Shown piece after piece: positions 42,576-56,449 of a DNA stretch of 64,000 nucleotides. Origin of the DNA: Russula earlei. Its lineage: Eukaryota > Basidiomycota > Agaricomycetes > Russulales > Russulaceae. The position numbers were made by a program, and so were the translations under genes. The notes below the pieces were generated by a model that was given only the letters and a program-made list of their open reading frames with translations, did not search any database and was not told the DNA's origin. Position 1 is the stretch's first letter, and every line of letters begins with the position of its first letter. The stretch lies in assembly GCA_025769875.1 (NCBI GenBank), contig JAGFNK010000026.1, positions 1 through 64,000 on the forward strand, read 5' to 3'.

Positions 42576-45500
42576 ATGAAGATCCTTCACAGATCCAAAC
42601 GGGCCCTGCCTCCGGCGAGTCGACCCTGTGTCAGATCGTTGCCCGGCTAATCGTGTTTCTTTGCACGTGTCCACAGCTCCCGCAGGTAGCAGAGCTCATA
42701 AACAAACTCTCAGATACTCCTAACGAAGACCTGCACGAAGTTCTGGGGCAGATTGATTCATGGAAATGGCCACGATCCGACCTCAACGCTTGGATCAAGG
42801 TATTGAACAAGTTCGACGCGATCTTGGAGGAAGTCATCCAGGACTACGATATTGACAAGCTCCAGGTCAATGTCTTCACGCCTACGACGAAGAAGACCGT
42901 TTCAGAAATCTTGCGTTTCGAGCGCCTGCTATTGGAGAACTCCACCAATCGAAAGACTTATGCTTCATATGACGTGCGCACTCATCCGCATCCCCCATGC
43001 TCCACTTTGTGTTGACCGCCTTTTAGCGCATCAACAGTCTCTTGTCCACATCCGACCTTGACATCCTTATTCTCGCATTGAACCTCTTGCTCCGCCCCGC
43101 TCAGCAGTATTCAGCTCAACCTGCTGTCACTCGCGCTCTGAGCATCTCTACTTATCGCCTTCAGGCTTTGGGAAAGCGCTGGTCAAACTTGCGCGAGTAC
43201 GATGTCAGTCTTGTCGACCTTGTGACAGATCAGGGTCGGCCAGTGCTTGAAGGGCTTCCCACCGAGGCTCGTGAAGTTCAATTCAACTTTTACACTGTCA
43301 AGGCCAAGCGGCCCAAGGAACGGGCCAATGAGATGGAGGTTGATCTGCCTGAAAGCTCTCAGGGTTCTCAACGCGCACTAGCACCTGCTTCGACGGCATC
43401 ATCGTCACAGGCGGCTGGCGCCACCACCCTTTATTTCGACACACAGACACTCAGCTCGAAAGGGGCTATGGATATCCTCGCAGATTGCATCGATACGTAC
43501 AACGTGCCAGAGGATGAGAGGTTTGAGCTCATGTGCCGCATTCGAGCTGCCCAAGCGCTGCTTCCGGGTAGAGAGGAAGAGCGTGAGCAGCTCGTCATCG
43601 CCCGCCTCTTAGCTACTGCTATCTTCGTGCATACGCACCCAGAAGCGCAGACAGCCTCTTCCATCTTCTTATACGAACCTGATCTTATCCCACACGTGGC
43701 CGAACTACTCGCCCTCGATAGGAATGTTCCTATTTCGGTCCAAACTGTTGCCGTCGCTGCATTGGATGCCATGGCGAGGTACCGTACCAGGGTGCAGGAC
43801 GTTTTGGCCGCAGTTAATGCAGGCGTAAATCACGGCACATTGATGGCGTTGCTCCGCAAGACCGTGGCTGAGGTGGCCACCCCTGAGTCAATCCTTCCCC
43901 ATTCCTTTGTCGAGGCTCTTCTGTCCTTTGTAATCTTCCTCGCGTCACATGCCGCTGGGGGAAACATGGTCGTTGGCGCGGGTCTCATCCCTCTACTTAT
44001 ACAAATCATTGAGAATCGTCTCCCACACCGCCTCCCAGTGGTTTCAAAGACCATGCAGCTGGTGGACAACGTTCTTTACAGCTTCGGCAACGCTTTTCAG
44101 TTGTTTTGTAACAACCGCGGCGTCGAGGTCCTTGTTAGCCGAATCGAAGTGGGTAATTTTCAGTTCTTGGGATTCTTGTACGCTTATGACTATGGTCGCA
44201 GTATGAGGTAGATGAGGACATCAGGTCATTAAGTCAGCTGGAACATCCAAACGATATTCCTAGATCATATGGTACGCTCATTTCTCACAAGATCGTTGTG
44301 CAAGTTTATAAAATAATCAAGGTCAATTACCTGTCGTGCGAGCTGCGGCATTGAAGCATATTCTGCGCTCAATGCACCGCATGATGCAATCATCAGGAAC
44401 GGCCGAGGGCCTTCGCGGTCTCATTGACTCGTCCCTGTTAAAATCGATAAAAAAGATCATCGAACACCGCAGCCTCTTCGGTCCTAATGTCCTTCCAATT
44501 GGTACTATCCTGTTCTGCTCGTGTGCTGTTCGCTGACCGAGCGTGTATTAGCCATCAACATCTTGGCCACATTTGTGCACAATGAACCGACATCTTTGGC
44601 GGTCATACAGGAGGCAGGCGTTCCGGAGGCCTTCTACAGGGCAGTTGAGGCCGGATTAGAGCCTGTCATAGAGGTAGGCAAACAACACATCCACCTTGTA
44701 TACAAGCTCGACCCTTGGCCCAGGTAATCCAAGCCATACCCAATGCCATCGGTGCCCTATGTCTCAACCAAGCTGGCCAAGACCAGCTCACTGCAAGACC
44801 CACTATCATTCCGGGCTTGTTTGCAATCTTTACTTCGGAGCGACACCAACGCGTCCTTCAGGATAAGGAGAACGCTGTTCTTATCGGGTCGGCCGTTGAC
44901 GAGCTCATTCGCCACCACCCTTCGTTGAAGCCTGCAGTCTTCGAGGCAATAAAATCTACCTTGAGCAAGATTGAAGACCTCGGGAATACATTTACGCCAC
45001 CTGAATCTACGGAGTCGTGGTACGGGCTCGTGCGGACTACAACACCGACAGATCAAGCGCCTGCCGATGAGGACGTTCTCATGCGACCCTCTGACACTGC
45101 ACCTATTGATGAGGCCGCCTCTGAGTCTAATAGTAGGCAGAATACCTTGATCACCTCTCTCGCTGACGACATTCTGGATGAAAATTCCACTGGGAGGTCA
45201 CACGAGAACATCATTGTCTCATACCTAGATGTGATATGCAGGGTAATTAAGTACCTTCTCTTACTGCGACTCCACGAACTGAACCTGTGGATTTGAAGTT
45301 TTTGGAAGGCCTTTTTCAACACACCTCACATTGCAAAGACTTCATTTCGAACTCGGATGGTCTCGTGTTGTTAGGTCGGCTTACTGCGCTCCCCTGCATA
45401 CCGTATGATTTCGGCGGCAGTGTCGCATCGGACTCGTTGGTTCAGGTCATCCGCACCATGTTTGATGCAGCTCCCAACGCGACTATGAACTCCCTGACCA

Positions 45501-48500
45501 GCTGGGTAAAGGAATCGCTACAAGAAACATCCGCATTTTGGGATTCGCCGAGCAGAGCATCCAAGTTTGCTGAACTTCTTGATTTAGCAGGCATGCCAAC
45601 ATGTTTTTTTTTTCGGATTTGTACCTTATTTACCTTAACCTCTGCGTTTAGGTCATATCCACGTCGAAGCCAATCGAACATTCCGCACTCTCATCACCTT
45701 ACTGGTTCGAGTGACACTACTCTCAGACATCTACGCCACTGCAGGTTATGCTCACGGCCGTTCCGCTGGGGGTCTACTTCAGACTCTTATGGGTGCGGGC
45801 GCTTCAGAGATTCTACCCAACCTCGGCGTTCTTCATAGAGCTTGTATCTGGGAGAATGTCCTCTTGAAGGCTCAGGTACCTGAAAATGATTCCGAGCTTG
45901 AAGGAAGTGCCATGTTGTCTTCCTTGCGTTCCCCCGGCCAACCATCTTCGAGCGAGCCTACCATTGCTGCCAATGGTGCCCATACCTCATCTACGACTGT
46001 TACTCCAACAGAGGTTCCCGGGCAAGAGGGTCCCCGCGAAAGTGACCCACGAGAAGAGAACGTTAAAGCTTTCAGACATCTTGCCACCCAAATTCCAGGA
46101 GCGTTGTCGCCATTCTTCCAATGTAATTCATTTCCAAACCAGAGTTTGTCTACGTACTGAGTTCTCATTTTCCTGGCAGCCATTGTCAAGTTATTCTCGA
46201 CACGTCGCAATCCGGATTCAGCGCAGAAACAGCAAATCTTCGAGTCAGCTTCAAACATTGCCGACGTACTGCTCAATCACTTGGAAGTTATGGTGTCCGG
46301 TCAGTTCTTTGTTTGCTTTAAACGCTGAAACTCATTTGTCGCAGAGAACCCTATGGAAACCCTGTCCATCAGCTCTTTCTACACATCTCTACTCGGCCTT
46401 GTAACAACCCTGATGGTTGACGGTAGGTCATGCTCCACATATGTTGCTTTACCAACAGATGACACTCGACCCAGAGCGGACTGCTCAAAACACCTTGCAT
46501 ACAGTCTTGTTCGACTCCTTTTACCGCAAGGGAGGTCTAGACGCCATTGTAACGATCTGCCGCAGCTTCATGCGTACCATTTCTGAGCACTCTCACACTA
46601 AGCCCGAGGATCGTACGGAAATTGCCAACCAGGCCTTGGGTCAAGCGTACGGGGGGATCAAAGTTGCTCTACATCTCCTTCATTCGTTAACCTCATCAAA
46701 GCCAATATTCGAGTCAAGTCAGACGATTCTTCTTCTAACTCGTGACAAGAAGGACACGGACCCTGATTATTTTGAACCTCATAACTTCTTGGTGAAAACG
46801 AGGATTGCCATTCTTCCGCTTGCTCGAGAGCTCTGGGAGGCACCTTGGCTAGTTTCGTCCCCGCACCCTTTGATCAAGTCTGTGGTGCAGGTTGTTCTGG
46901 AAATTCTCAACGGAGAAGGAGAAGAAAGTCCACCTGATGTCTCGCCCCATACTGTTCCAGGTGCCGGCCCTCTTTCTATTGGAGGACCTTCCCTCTTCCG
47001 TGTCACGGTCCCGGACGAGAACCGCATTCGACAGCTGACTGACATGGGCTTCTCGCGGTCTGGAGCTGAGCGTGCACTCATCCGAACTCATAATAATGTC
47101 AATGCCGCTACCGAGTTATTATTGAGTAATCCATTTCGGTTCCAGAATGATCCTGAGCTAGCAGCTCCGCAACCACAGGAACCCGGAGGAAGTGGTGAAG
47201 CCCCAAGGGAAACACCTCCACCTGCTGCTGCGGCCCCGTCCTCTGGTCCAACATTAATGCAGGATGACGCCACTGCTCCGAACGTCGATGGCCCCCCGAC
47301 TGTCGAAACCGAGACCGGGCCGTCCGGGAAGAGTGCTGACGAATGGCGCAGTGAGCTAAACACCTTGAGAGAGCCACTGAAATCAGACGTCGGGCGGCTC
47401 GCGCTCCGCCTTGTCGACGAGCACCCCGAGCTCATTTTCGATGTCCATAATGCCTTCGTTGGTCGCGATGACGGCTATCAGCGATCATCAGTCCGTCTTC
47501 TCATTGACGATATTCCATCATTTGCCTCAAGTCCCCATGACGGTCGAGAGCAGCAACTTGCCGTTCGGTGCCGTTTGCTCGCCCTTGTCTTGAACGAAGC
47601 GCCTGCCTCATTTGCCTCCATCGTTATGGGTGATGAGCAAGCCTTCATGGAGGTCGTTTTGACTCTTCTTCGTTCAATTGTCTTAGATGCAGGGGTGCGG
47701 CAACTAACCCTTCCCAAGTGGCTCGCAGCTCTAATACTGGTCGCTGAAGCTTTGTTAAGTTTATCGGAAGACTTTCATTCGATCACTGTGCCGAAAGAAG
47801 GCGAACCCATTGTCGCTCAGGAGATCTTGACGGGTCCACCATATGCCGAGGCCAGGACTGTGTTGTTTGACTTCTCCCTGCGCCTACTTGCTTTGCCTGG
47901 TATTCCTCGAGACGAGTTACTGGCTTCCTTACGTCTTCTCGTATTCATGACTCGTGACCACGGCCTGGCGATACAGTTTGTGAGGCGGGAAGGAGTCTCA
48001 CTACTGTTCAAGAGTCTCAAGTCATCCACGGGTGGTGTGGCAGGTAGCCAGTCGTACATCTCCATCATCCTCCGTCACATCGTAGAGGACCCCACGGTGC
48101 TGCGGCTCATCATGCGTGAGGAAATTCAGCGCTTCTTCACCCACCCACGCACTCGGACAGTAGATGCAACCGGCTATGTTCGCGCCTGCAACGCGATGGC
48201 TCTTCGTGATTCTAAAGCATTCATCGAGGTCACAAAGACTCTCGCCCAGCTTGAACGTCCTTTTGCGTATATGAGCCAAATTGTGCCCAAGGAGCAAGAC
48301 AACGAGGGTGGCACCTCACCCGGAGAGCCAGGAAAAGTCACTAAAAACGAAGGCATTTCTGAACATGAAATCACCACCCACACGCCGCCGTTCCTGCCCG
48401 AACATTTTGAGGCCGTTGCTCATTTCCTCATAGGTGAACTAATGGAGTCCGTCAAGTCAAGTCCGCGGCCGTTGGAAGGAGTGTCCAATTCTGACTCCAC

Positions 48501-51500
48501 ATTGCCTGACTCATCCGCTGAGGGCAGTCTTAAACATTCTACACAACCAGAAAAGAAATCCATCGGTGACGCCCAAGACTCGAAACCGGATCACTACTAT
48601 TCTGGGTTCCTGATGCAATCTCTCACGGAACTAATGTTCTCATACGACGCGTGCAAGACCGCATTTCTGTCATTCTCTCCTTCCAAACGATCTGGCATTC
48701 CATCCAAGGACGCCACAAAGGGCCGTCTGGCTGCGTTAAACTTCGTCTTAACGGATCTCGTTTCATTCAGAACAATCGATCCTGATCCCAGCAACGAAGC
48801 CCGGAATCACGTACCGCTTTGCAATTGGGCAATGTCCTTGATTGTCGCTCTATGCGTGGACACTTCCTCCTCTCAACCTATCAAAGATGTGTCACCAGAA
48901 CTCATTACAGTTCGGAAAACCGTCTTAGAGACCGTCAGCCGTGCCATCAAAGATCCCTCCCAGTCGGAATCTCTGGATGCCCGTTATGGCCGGCTTCTTG
49001 CCCTGGCAGATCTTTGTTATCGCCTCCTGACGGTTCGATTCAACCCAGGACTTCGTAAACCCCACGAAGAAACGCCAACTCACATTTCCAAGATCATGCT
49101 AGAGAAGAACTTCGTTTCAACTCTGACTAACGCCCTCGCAGAGGTGGATTTGAATTACCCAAATGTCCGCGTAGTTGTAGCAGCGATGCTAAAACCCCTC
49201 GAGCTCCTGTGAGTTCTGGCGCAAATGTTTCATCGATCACCGCTGAGTAATTTTTAGATCCAAGATTGCTATCAAGATGAATCGCGCGTCAGATAAAGTG
49301 AAGGGTTCAGAAGCGTCAAAAGACGAAATGGATCCAGGAGAGTCTTCCAGAAGATGGCGACATGGAAGAGGGTCAAGATACTGCTCGCGAAGAGACTCCA
49401 GACCTCTATCGCCATTCTTCGCTTGGCATGTAAGTCTTCAGATGTATGGATCGGCGGTTGTTACTCATTTCTTCCCATCGTATACAGGTTTGGAGGGGTC
49501 GGTACTCGTCTTTGTGTATATCGTCTGTGAAGGCTAACTTTCGCTCGCAGGATATGGAAGAGCAATTTACAGAAGACGTCATTGATGCCCAGCACGGTGA
49601 CGAAGAGGAGGATGTTGAAATGGACTTTGGTGAAGATACTGGCGGCAGTGAAGGCACGTCAGTGACAGATGAGGAAGATGAGCCGGAAGATCCGGATGAT
49701 GAAGAGGGAGACTCCGAAGAGGACTGGCAAGACGATGATGAGGATGAAGATCTACTAGAGGAAGACGAGGAAAATAGAGCTCCTGAGGCCGATGCTCAAG
49801 GCGATCCTGATGTCGACGTGGATGGCGTGTGGGAGGTATGGAAACCGTCTCTTCTCATGTCTAGTCGCTTACACAGTAGGACTTTAGGGCGTTGGGATTG
49901 AAGATGGTTCCCCAGACGTTGACGCCGACGAAGGCGACGAAGAAATTGCGGGTGAGTAACCAACCCATTGTGTCGGCGGTATCTAGCCTAAACGCTGCCA
50001 GTCCCGATTTACCACCACGACGCCGAAGAAGCTGAAGCTGATCTAGAGTCTGATGAAGAGTGAGCGTCGTGTCCTTTATTCTCCACTTTATTCCTGAGGC
50101 GTCTTGTAGGCTCGAGGGTGAACTTGGTTTCGATCCTCAAGATGACGGCCCAAGTCTCGGGGACGTTCTAGGGTTCGAAGGAGCTATCGCAGATGGCTTT
50201 CCCGGATTCATTGAAGCCCATGATGGCAGTTTCATCATCTCTGGAAGTTCACGGGCTCGTAGAGGTCGCGTCCACGGTTGGTGAAATCCATTATAATTTC
50301 AATATATATACTGACTTTTAAGCTAGACGATGATATAGGTATTCTCGGTCGTAACCGAGGTAATACTGGCTCTGCAGATGCGACCACTCACCCGCTTCTC
50401 CTAGAAGCCAATGGGAGCTCAGGACGTCATATCCCGGATATTGGTCGCGCTGTCCGTCGTTCGCAGCGTATCCTGACTGCTGGTGGCCATCACGACCTTC
50501 TCCAAGCGATTGAAGATATTATTGGCGGTGGCGCAGTACAGTTATTCCAGCACATCGTCAATCCCCGGGGTGGTGGCGCGACTGACACCATTCGCTTGGA
50601 TGTACCTCCCGGAACCCTCGTCAATCTCGATCGCGGCCTGCTTCCGCGTAGGGGTGGGGTGTCTGCTTCCCTGCGCATTGATCAACCGCCACGCTCAGTT
50701 CCGCTCCGTCCTGAAAGCCGCGATTTTGACCCCTTCCCTACCATGCAACGATGGAGTGAGGAGGCCAAGGTCATACACGGGAAGTTTGCCTCGGATCGTT
50801 GTGCGAAGTTGGGCAACCATGTCGTGCTCGCGCTACTTCCCGCTGCTATCGAGAAGGCCAGAGCATCCAAAGAGGCAAAGGAAACTGCAGAGAGGGAAGA
50901 GGCTGAAAGGAAGGAGGCTGCAACACAAGCGGATGAAGTTGTAAAGAAGTCGACCGAAGCTCCCAGTCCAATGCCAACCCCTGTGACACCTCCAGTAATT
51001 GAGGCCGCGAGCAGTTCCGTCGTGTCCGCACCCGCTCCGCCAGCTACATCGGATGCCGATACAGAAATGGTTGATGCCACTGACGATTCCCACTCGGCAA
51101 ATGAGCAAGACGCAGTAGACGACGATGCCAGAGCACCCGATACAACTGCTCAAGAGGGATCCGGGGAACCAGGTCCGGCGAGCAGACCAGAGCGTATCAC
51201 TGTCATGATCCATGGCAGCCCTGTCGATATCACAGATACCGGGATTGATCCGACTTTCCTTGAAGCTCTGCCGGAGGACATGCGAGAGGAAGTCGTTAAT
51301 CAGCACATACGGGATCAGCAAACCGCGAGAATGGAGCGTCCTCCAGACTCCCAGATCAGTGCAGAATTCCTCGACGCCTTGCCTCCCGAAATTCGGGCCG
51401 AGATTCTACACCAAGAGCGAATCGAACAGGCTCGACGACGGGCAGAAGAGAGGGCTACGGCTTCATCAGGTGGTGCTGCGCCGGCACCGGTTGACATGGA

Positions 51501-54500
51501 TCCTGCCAGCTTCATCGCCAGCCTCGAACCCCAGCTCAGGCAAGACGTTCTGATGGATCAAGATGAAGCTTTCATCCAGACACTTCCTTCACATATCATT
51601 ACCGAAGCGGACACTTACCGCGAGAGGGCTCCTCGCCAACCCCCCCGTATTGGCTGCAGGATCCCGAGCGGAGGGGGCCAATGTTACGACTATCACTCGC
51701 AAGCCTCAAGCTCCTCGCGATGCCATACAGTTGCTAGACAAGAGTGGTGTAGCGGTCTTGGTGCGATTACTCTTCTTCCCACAAATCTCGAGAAAGAATA
51801 TCCTGTACAAAACACTGGTCAACTTATGCGAAAATTCTAAGACCCGCGCTGAGCTATTCAACTTCCTTCTGAACATTTTACAGGAAGGAACTGGAGACCT
51901 CGCGGCTATCGACAGAAGCTTTACGCAGATGACGATCAGGAATTCTAAAGCTCCAGCATCAACACATCGTCCTGCCGGAAAACAGAAGACTGGCCCGGAA
52001 TACCTCAGTTCCCTTCCTGTACATCACTCGCCAAGCGAAGTTGTTCCTGACCTTATTGCGCAGCGCTGCCTCGAGGCCCTGAGCTTCATCGTCACGTCCA
52101 ACGATTCATCATCTATTTTCTTCCTCACGGAGCAAGAGATGGCCGTTGGACTTCGAAGACATCCTTCCAAGAAGGGAAAGGGTAAAGAAAAACAAGCTTC
52201 GCACTCTCAGTATCCCATAGTCCTTCTACTCTCACTTCTTGATCGGCAACCGTTGTTGAAGACGCCGTCCGTACTCGAGCTCGTTGTCAGCCTTCTCGAG
52301 ACGGTAACACGCCCACTCGCGAGTCTCAAAGCCCCTCATAAGCCTGAGCCCTCCACTATCACGATAATGCCACTGACACGGCCAACTGAGGAAGCTTCTA
52401 TTACTGAATCAAGTGCTTCGCCAACTGAACCAATTGCCGCTGCTCCACGTAAGCTGCGTCTTCATGGCGAAAGTATCCTATTGAGATAACCTTTGACAGC
52501 TACTGCGTCACAAGAGAGCCAAAAGGAAGTCCCTCGACAAGATGTAGTTGAGGAAAAATCTTTACACATCAGTCCTCCCCAAATTCCCGCAAGTGCGCTG
52601 AGATCCATCGTCAATATCCTGACCGTGGGCGACTGTGGCGCGAAGCCCTTTCATCACACGCTCTCCCTCATTCAACATCTATCATTCATCCCGGATGCGC
52701 GCGACGTTATTGCGCAAGAACTTCGTAGCAAAGCACAGGAGTTTGGACAGAGCCTCTATCACGATCTCGATGAACTGGCCAACTCGCTTCATGGTCCAGG
52801 GGACGATGTATTTACCTCGTCTGTTGCGTCCAAATTCTCTTCTCCCGCCTCCGACCAGGCCAAGCTCCTTCGTGTGTTGAAGACCATTGATTACATGTTC
52901 TCACCGAAAGCAACGACATCCTCAGAACCACAACCTACCTCAGACCTGGAAAAGATTCAAGGGATATACGAGTCCTTCCGCTTCACCCCATTGTGGCGCC
53001 GACTAGGAGATTGCTTGTCCATCATCGAGCAACAATCCGAGATCGAGCACATCGCAACGGTCCTCCTTCCTCTTATAGAGGCACTCATGGTGGTCTGCAA
53101 GTACGTTGGTTCCGCATCTATATCAGGGGCCTCAAGTCGATTGCTGCGCGTCTCGTCTCCTCGGTCACCAGCCTCATCGAGGGAAACAATGGAAGATCTT
53201 TTCGTAAGCTTCACAGATGCGCATCGCAAGGTCCTCAACGTGATGGTTCGGAATAACCCGGCTTTGATGAGTGGTTCGTTCTCGCTACTCGTCAACAACG
53301 CTCGTGTATTGGACTTCGACAACAAGCGGAACTACTTCAACCAGCAACTACACAAGCGCCCGCACACCCGTGAACACCACGGAACGCTACAGCTCAATGT
53401 TCGTCGCCAACGAGTCTTCGAGGACAGCTTCCAGTCGCTTCAACGGAAGACGGGAGAACAAGTTAAGTACGGCAAGCTCAGCGTACGGTTCTATGATGAG
53501 GAAGGGGTGGACGCCGGGGGCGTTACGCGGGAATGGTTCCAGATTCTTGCCAGACAGATGTTCGATCCCAACAATGCTCTATTCCAGCCCTGTGCAGCCG
53601 ATCGCCAGACATACCAACCCAACAAGGCGTCATGGGTCAACCCAGAACACCTGTCATTTTTCAAATTTGTGGGTCGCGTGATTGGCAAGGCAATCTATGA
53701 TGGACGACTTCTTGATGCCTATTTTGCCCGGAGTTTGTATCGACAGATCCTAGGCAAGCCCGTCGATTACCGGGATGTGGAGTGGATTGATCCCGAATAT
53801 TACAATTCGCTGTGCTGGATATTAGAGAATGATCCAAGCCCGCTGGAACTTACCTTCAGTGTTGAGGGAGATGAGGTACGCGAGTTGTGTCCAATCCACC
53901 TTCACACGTTCAATAATGTTTAACACCAATTTACAGTTTGGTGTTACAAAAATCGTTCCACTGAAGGAAAATGGGGAGTCCCTACCTGTGACACTTGATA
54001 ATAAGCGAGATTTTGTGCAGTTGTCGGCGCAGTACCGGCTGTATACCTCTATCAAAGACCAACTCGAGAACATGCTATCCGGGTTCTACGAAATTATTCC
54101 AAAAGACCTCATTTCTATCGTACGTCGATCACCTCTGTCGCCTGTTCTTCGCTTGATGCAACTCCTCTCAGTTCAATGAGAAGGAGCTCGAGCTCTTGAT
54201 TTCCGGCACTCCCGACATCGAAGTTGACGAGTGGCGCTCTGCAACGGAATACAACGGGTATACGAGCTCAGATCCTGTCATTGTCTGGTGGTGGCGTGCA
54301 CTCAAATCGTTCAACCGAGACGAGCGTGCGAAGGTCCTCAGTTTTGCCACGGGTACCTCTCGAGTACCACTTGCCGGGTTCAATGATCTGCAGGGTGTAC
54401 AAGGCACCCAACGGTTTTCCATTCATAGAGCATATGGCGACCCCGACCGGCTTCCTCAGGCCCATACTTGTACGTTGCATCCGCTTGGAGCTCTGCACTG

Positions 54501-54638
54501 GCTGGAAGCGAGGCTAAATACTATTTTCTATCAGGTTTCAATCAGATTGACCTTCCTCAATATTCCTCTTATGAGATGCTTCGACAGCAGTTGTTACTTG
54601 CAATCAATGAAGGTGGCGAAGGTTTCGGTTTTGCATAG
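42576..54638 (+). CDS. TOM1: Giant HECT ubiquitin ligase TOM1 (HUWE1 family)
   Basis: An E3 ligase of roughly 3500 residues acting in nuclear protein turnover, mRNA export and degradation of excess histones or ribosomal proteins in yeast. The start at ATG 42,576 ([13 protein letters not shown]) matches fungal TOM1; an intron leads to [11 protein letters not shown]. Helical-repeat DUF908/DUF913-like regions cover about 43,040-46,300. A UBA domain ([19 protein letters not shown]) lies near 47,030-47,130. An acidic tract (Glu/Asp, 49,560-49,840) follows. Three ubiquitin-binding motifs occur at about 51,240-51,600 ([42 protein letters not shown]). The HECT domain spans about 53,290-54,635 ([49 protein letters not shown], end GFGFA). 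The catalytic Cys in HTCFNQ has its codon split by an intron at 54,471-54,536. A C7 run at 51,640-51,646 shifts the frame by one base, probably a sequencing error. A stop at 52,489 lies inside a GTAAGC..GACAG intron. Confidence 0.95.
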
Positions 54639-54798
54639 TCTTTACATAGTTTGTATGTACGAGATCCACAGATATCGAATTACATAAGCACATAAGCCAA
54701 CTTGATGGATTGATCACGTGCAAGACCCCGTGTTTTGTGTTTTGCGCGGCGGCCACCAACTGCACTGCAAAAAAAACTACGATTGTCTTATTCCACAG

Positions 54799-56449
54799 AT
54801 GCAGGTCAACGATCTTTTGGAAGCCAATGTTCGTATTCGAGACCTTAAGAAAGACCGCGTGAACTTTGTCCTCGAAAATGTTGATCTTTCGTAGGTCACC
54901 GCCAGCATCGTTCTCTGTCGTTAGCCACAATGCTATCTCAGGTTTGCCAATTCTCTCAGGAGAGTCATGATGGCAGACATTCCCACCGTCGGTGCGTCCA
55001 CGTCCTCTTGAAGAATAGCACTTCTCCCCCACCTCGGATTGTGTAGCCATTGATATGGTAGAGTTTGAGACCAACACAACTGCCCTTCCCGATGAGTTCA
55101 TCGCTCACAGGTTGGGGATGATCCCCCTGGTCAGCGCAAACTGCGATGAGGCCATCCGGTATAGTAGGGTGCGTGTTACGTTATTGCAAGTCGACCCCTA
55201 TATGCTTAGCTGCTCCGCTAGGATTGCACCTGCCTAGAGTCATGTCAAAATTGCTCAATAGAACTTGTTCTGAACGTGGCTTGCAATGAAAACCGGACCA
55301 TGGAAATCAACAGCAATCATTTGGATGTCGTCGCTCGAGGAGGATACGGCTGGAGGGAAGAGGTAGATGATGGGGAGGAGATCGCAAGACGTTCCGAGAA
55401 TTTTGGTCATCCCGTAGGGAAGAGTGCGTCGGTTCAACAACTTCACGACTGCACCCCGCGCTGAATTGCCTAAATTCCGTGTACTCAGGTGATCCCTCTG
55501 CGCCGCCAATCTTGATATGTAAGATTCGGAAGGGCCAGGAGCTCAGGGTACGCTGTATCGCTAAGAAGGTAAATTCACGTCCTTTGTGTCAAAGATATCG
55601 TACGCTCAGTTGTGCTCAAGGGCATAGCGAAGGAGCACGCAAAATGGTCCCCGTGTTCCGCGGTCTCCTTTGAATACGACCCCCACAACCGGTTGCGCCA
55701 TACAACATACTGGCACGAAACTGACATCAAAAAGGAATGGCCATTAAGCGCAAACGCGGAAGAGGAAGAACCCCAGCGTGACGACGAGCTGTTCGACTAC
55801 AACGCGCAGCCCCAAAAGTTCTACCTTGAGGTGGAGACGGATGGAAGTCTAGGTCCGCAGGAAGTCGTGATGAAGGTGCCGAGTCACACGTTTCCGATTC
55901 TTCATGCGGGATGATGACGCAAAGCGATGACCTCCCCCCCCCCTCTCCCCCCTCTCCCCCCGACAGGGCCTCACCGAACTGCAGACAAAACTCGCGAACC
56001 TCGTCCTCGGACTCAAATCAGACCCGAATGAACTCGACGCCCTCGGCGGCGACGGCGGAGCGCATCTCCCACCCGCCAACGGCACGGCGACGGCGCAGGC
56101 GGCGCCTAGGGCGGCGTCAGCGGCAGCAGCAGGTTGGGGGCAGGGACAAGAGGCCGCGTCTGGGCCTGGGTGGGGGGGAACGGCAGGTACCCCCGGCGTT
56201 GGCGACAGGAGCGGTAGCAACAGCGGTTGGGGGACTTCTCCTCCAGCAGGTGGGGGTACTGCATGGGGTGGAAGCTCAGCCTCAGCAGGCCCTGGGGCAT
56301 CCCCGTCCGCAGGGGGATGGGGTGCCAACGCGACCTCCAGTGCGTGGGGTGCAGCAGGCAGTGGCTGGGGGACGGGCAGTCCAGCTCGAAACACTGGGTG
56401 GAGTAGTCCGACAAGTCAGCAACAAACACAGAGCGGTTGGAACGTGTGA
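54799..56449 (+). CDS. RPB3: RNA polymerase II subunit RPB3
   Basis: The alpha-like assembly subunit that pairs with RPB11 in Pol II. The N-terminus [21 protein letters not shown] is followed, after an intron, by [15 protein letters not shown], the dimerisation signature. Then come [12 protein letters not shown], the zinc loop [11 protein letters not shown] (all four Cys, about 55,222-55,255), [42 protein letters not shown] and [21 protein letters not shown] sequence. The intron before [17 protein letters not shown] has a very C-rich tract (about 55,930-55,962). The protein then has a tail of about 120 residues, rich in Gly, Ser, Ala and Trp with repeated GWG/AWG, ending SGWNV at 56,449. Such a tail is not in yeast or animal RPB3. 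The ATG at 54,799 follows CCACAG, so a short upstream exon is possible. Confidence 0.93.

Noticed and set aside
52440..52500. Apparent stop codon in TOM1 after [13 protein letters not shown]
   Set aside because: The stop lies inside a 54-bp GTAAGC..GACAG intron; splicing gives a continuous frame.
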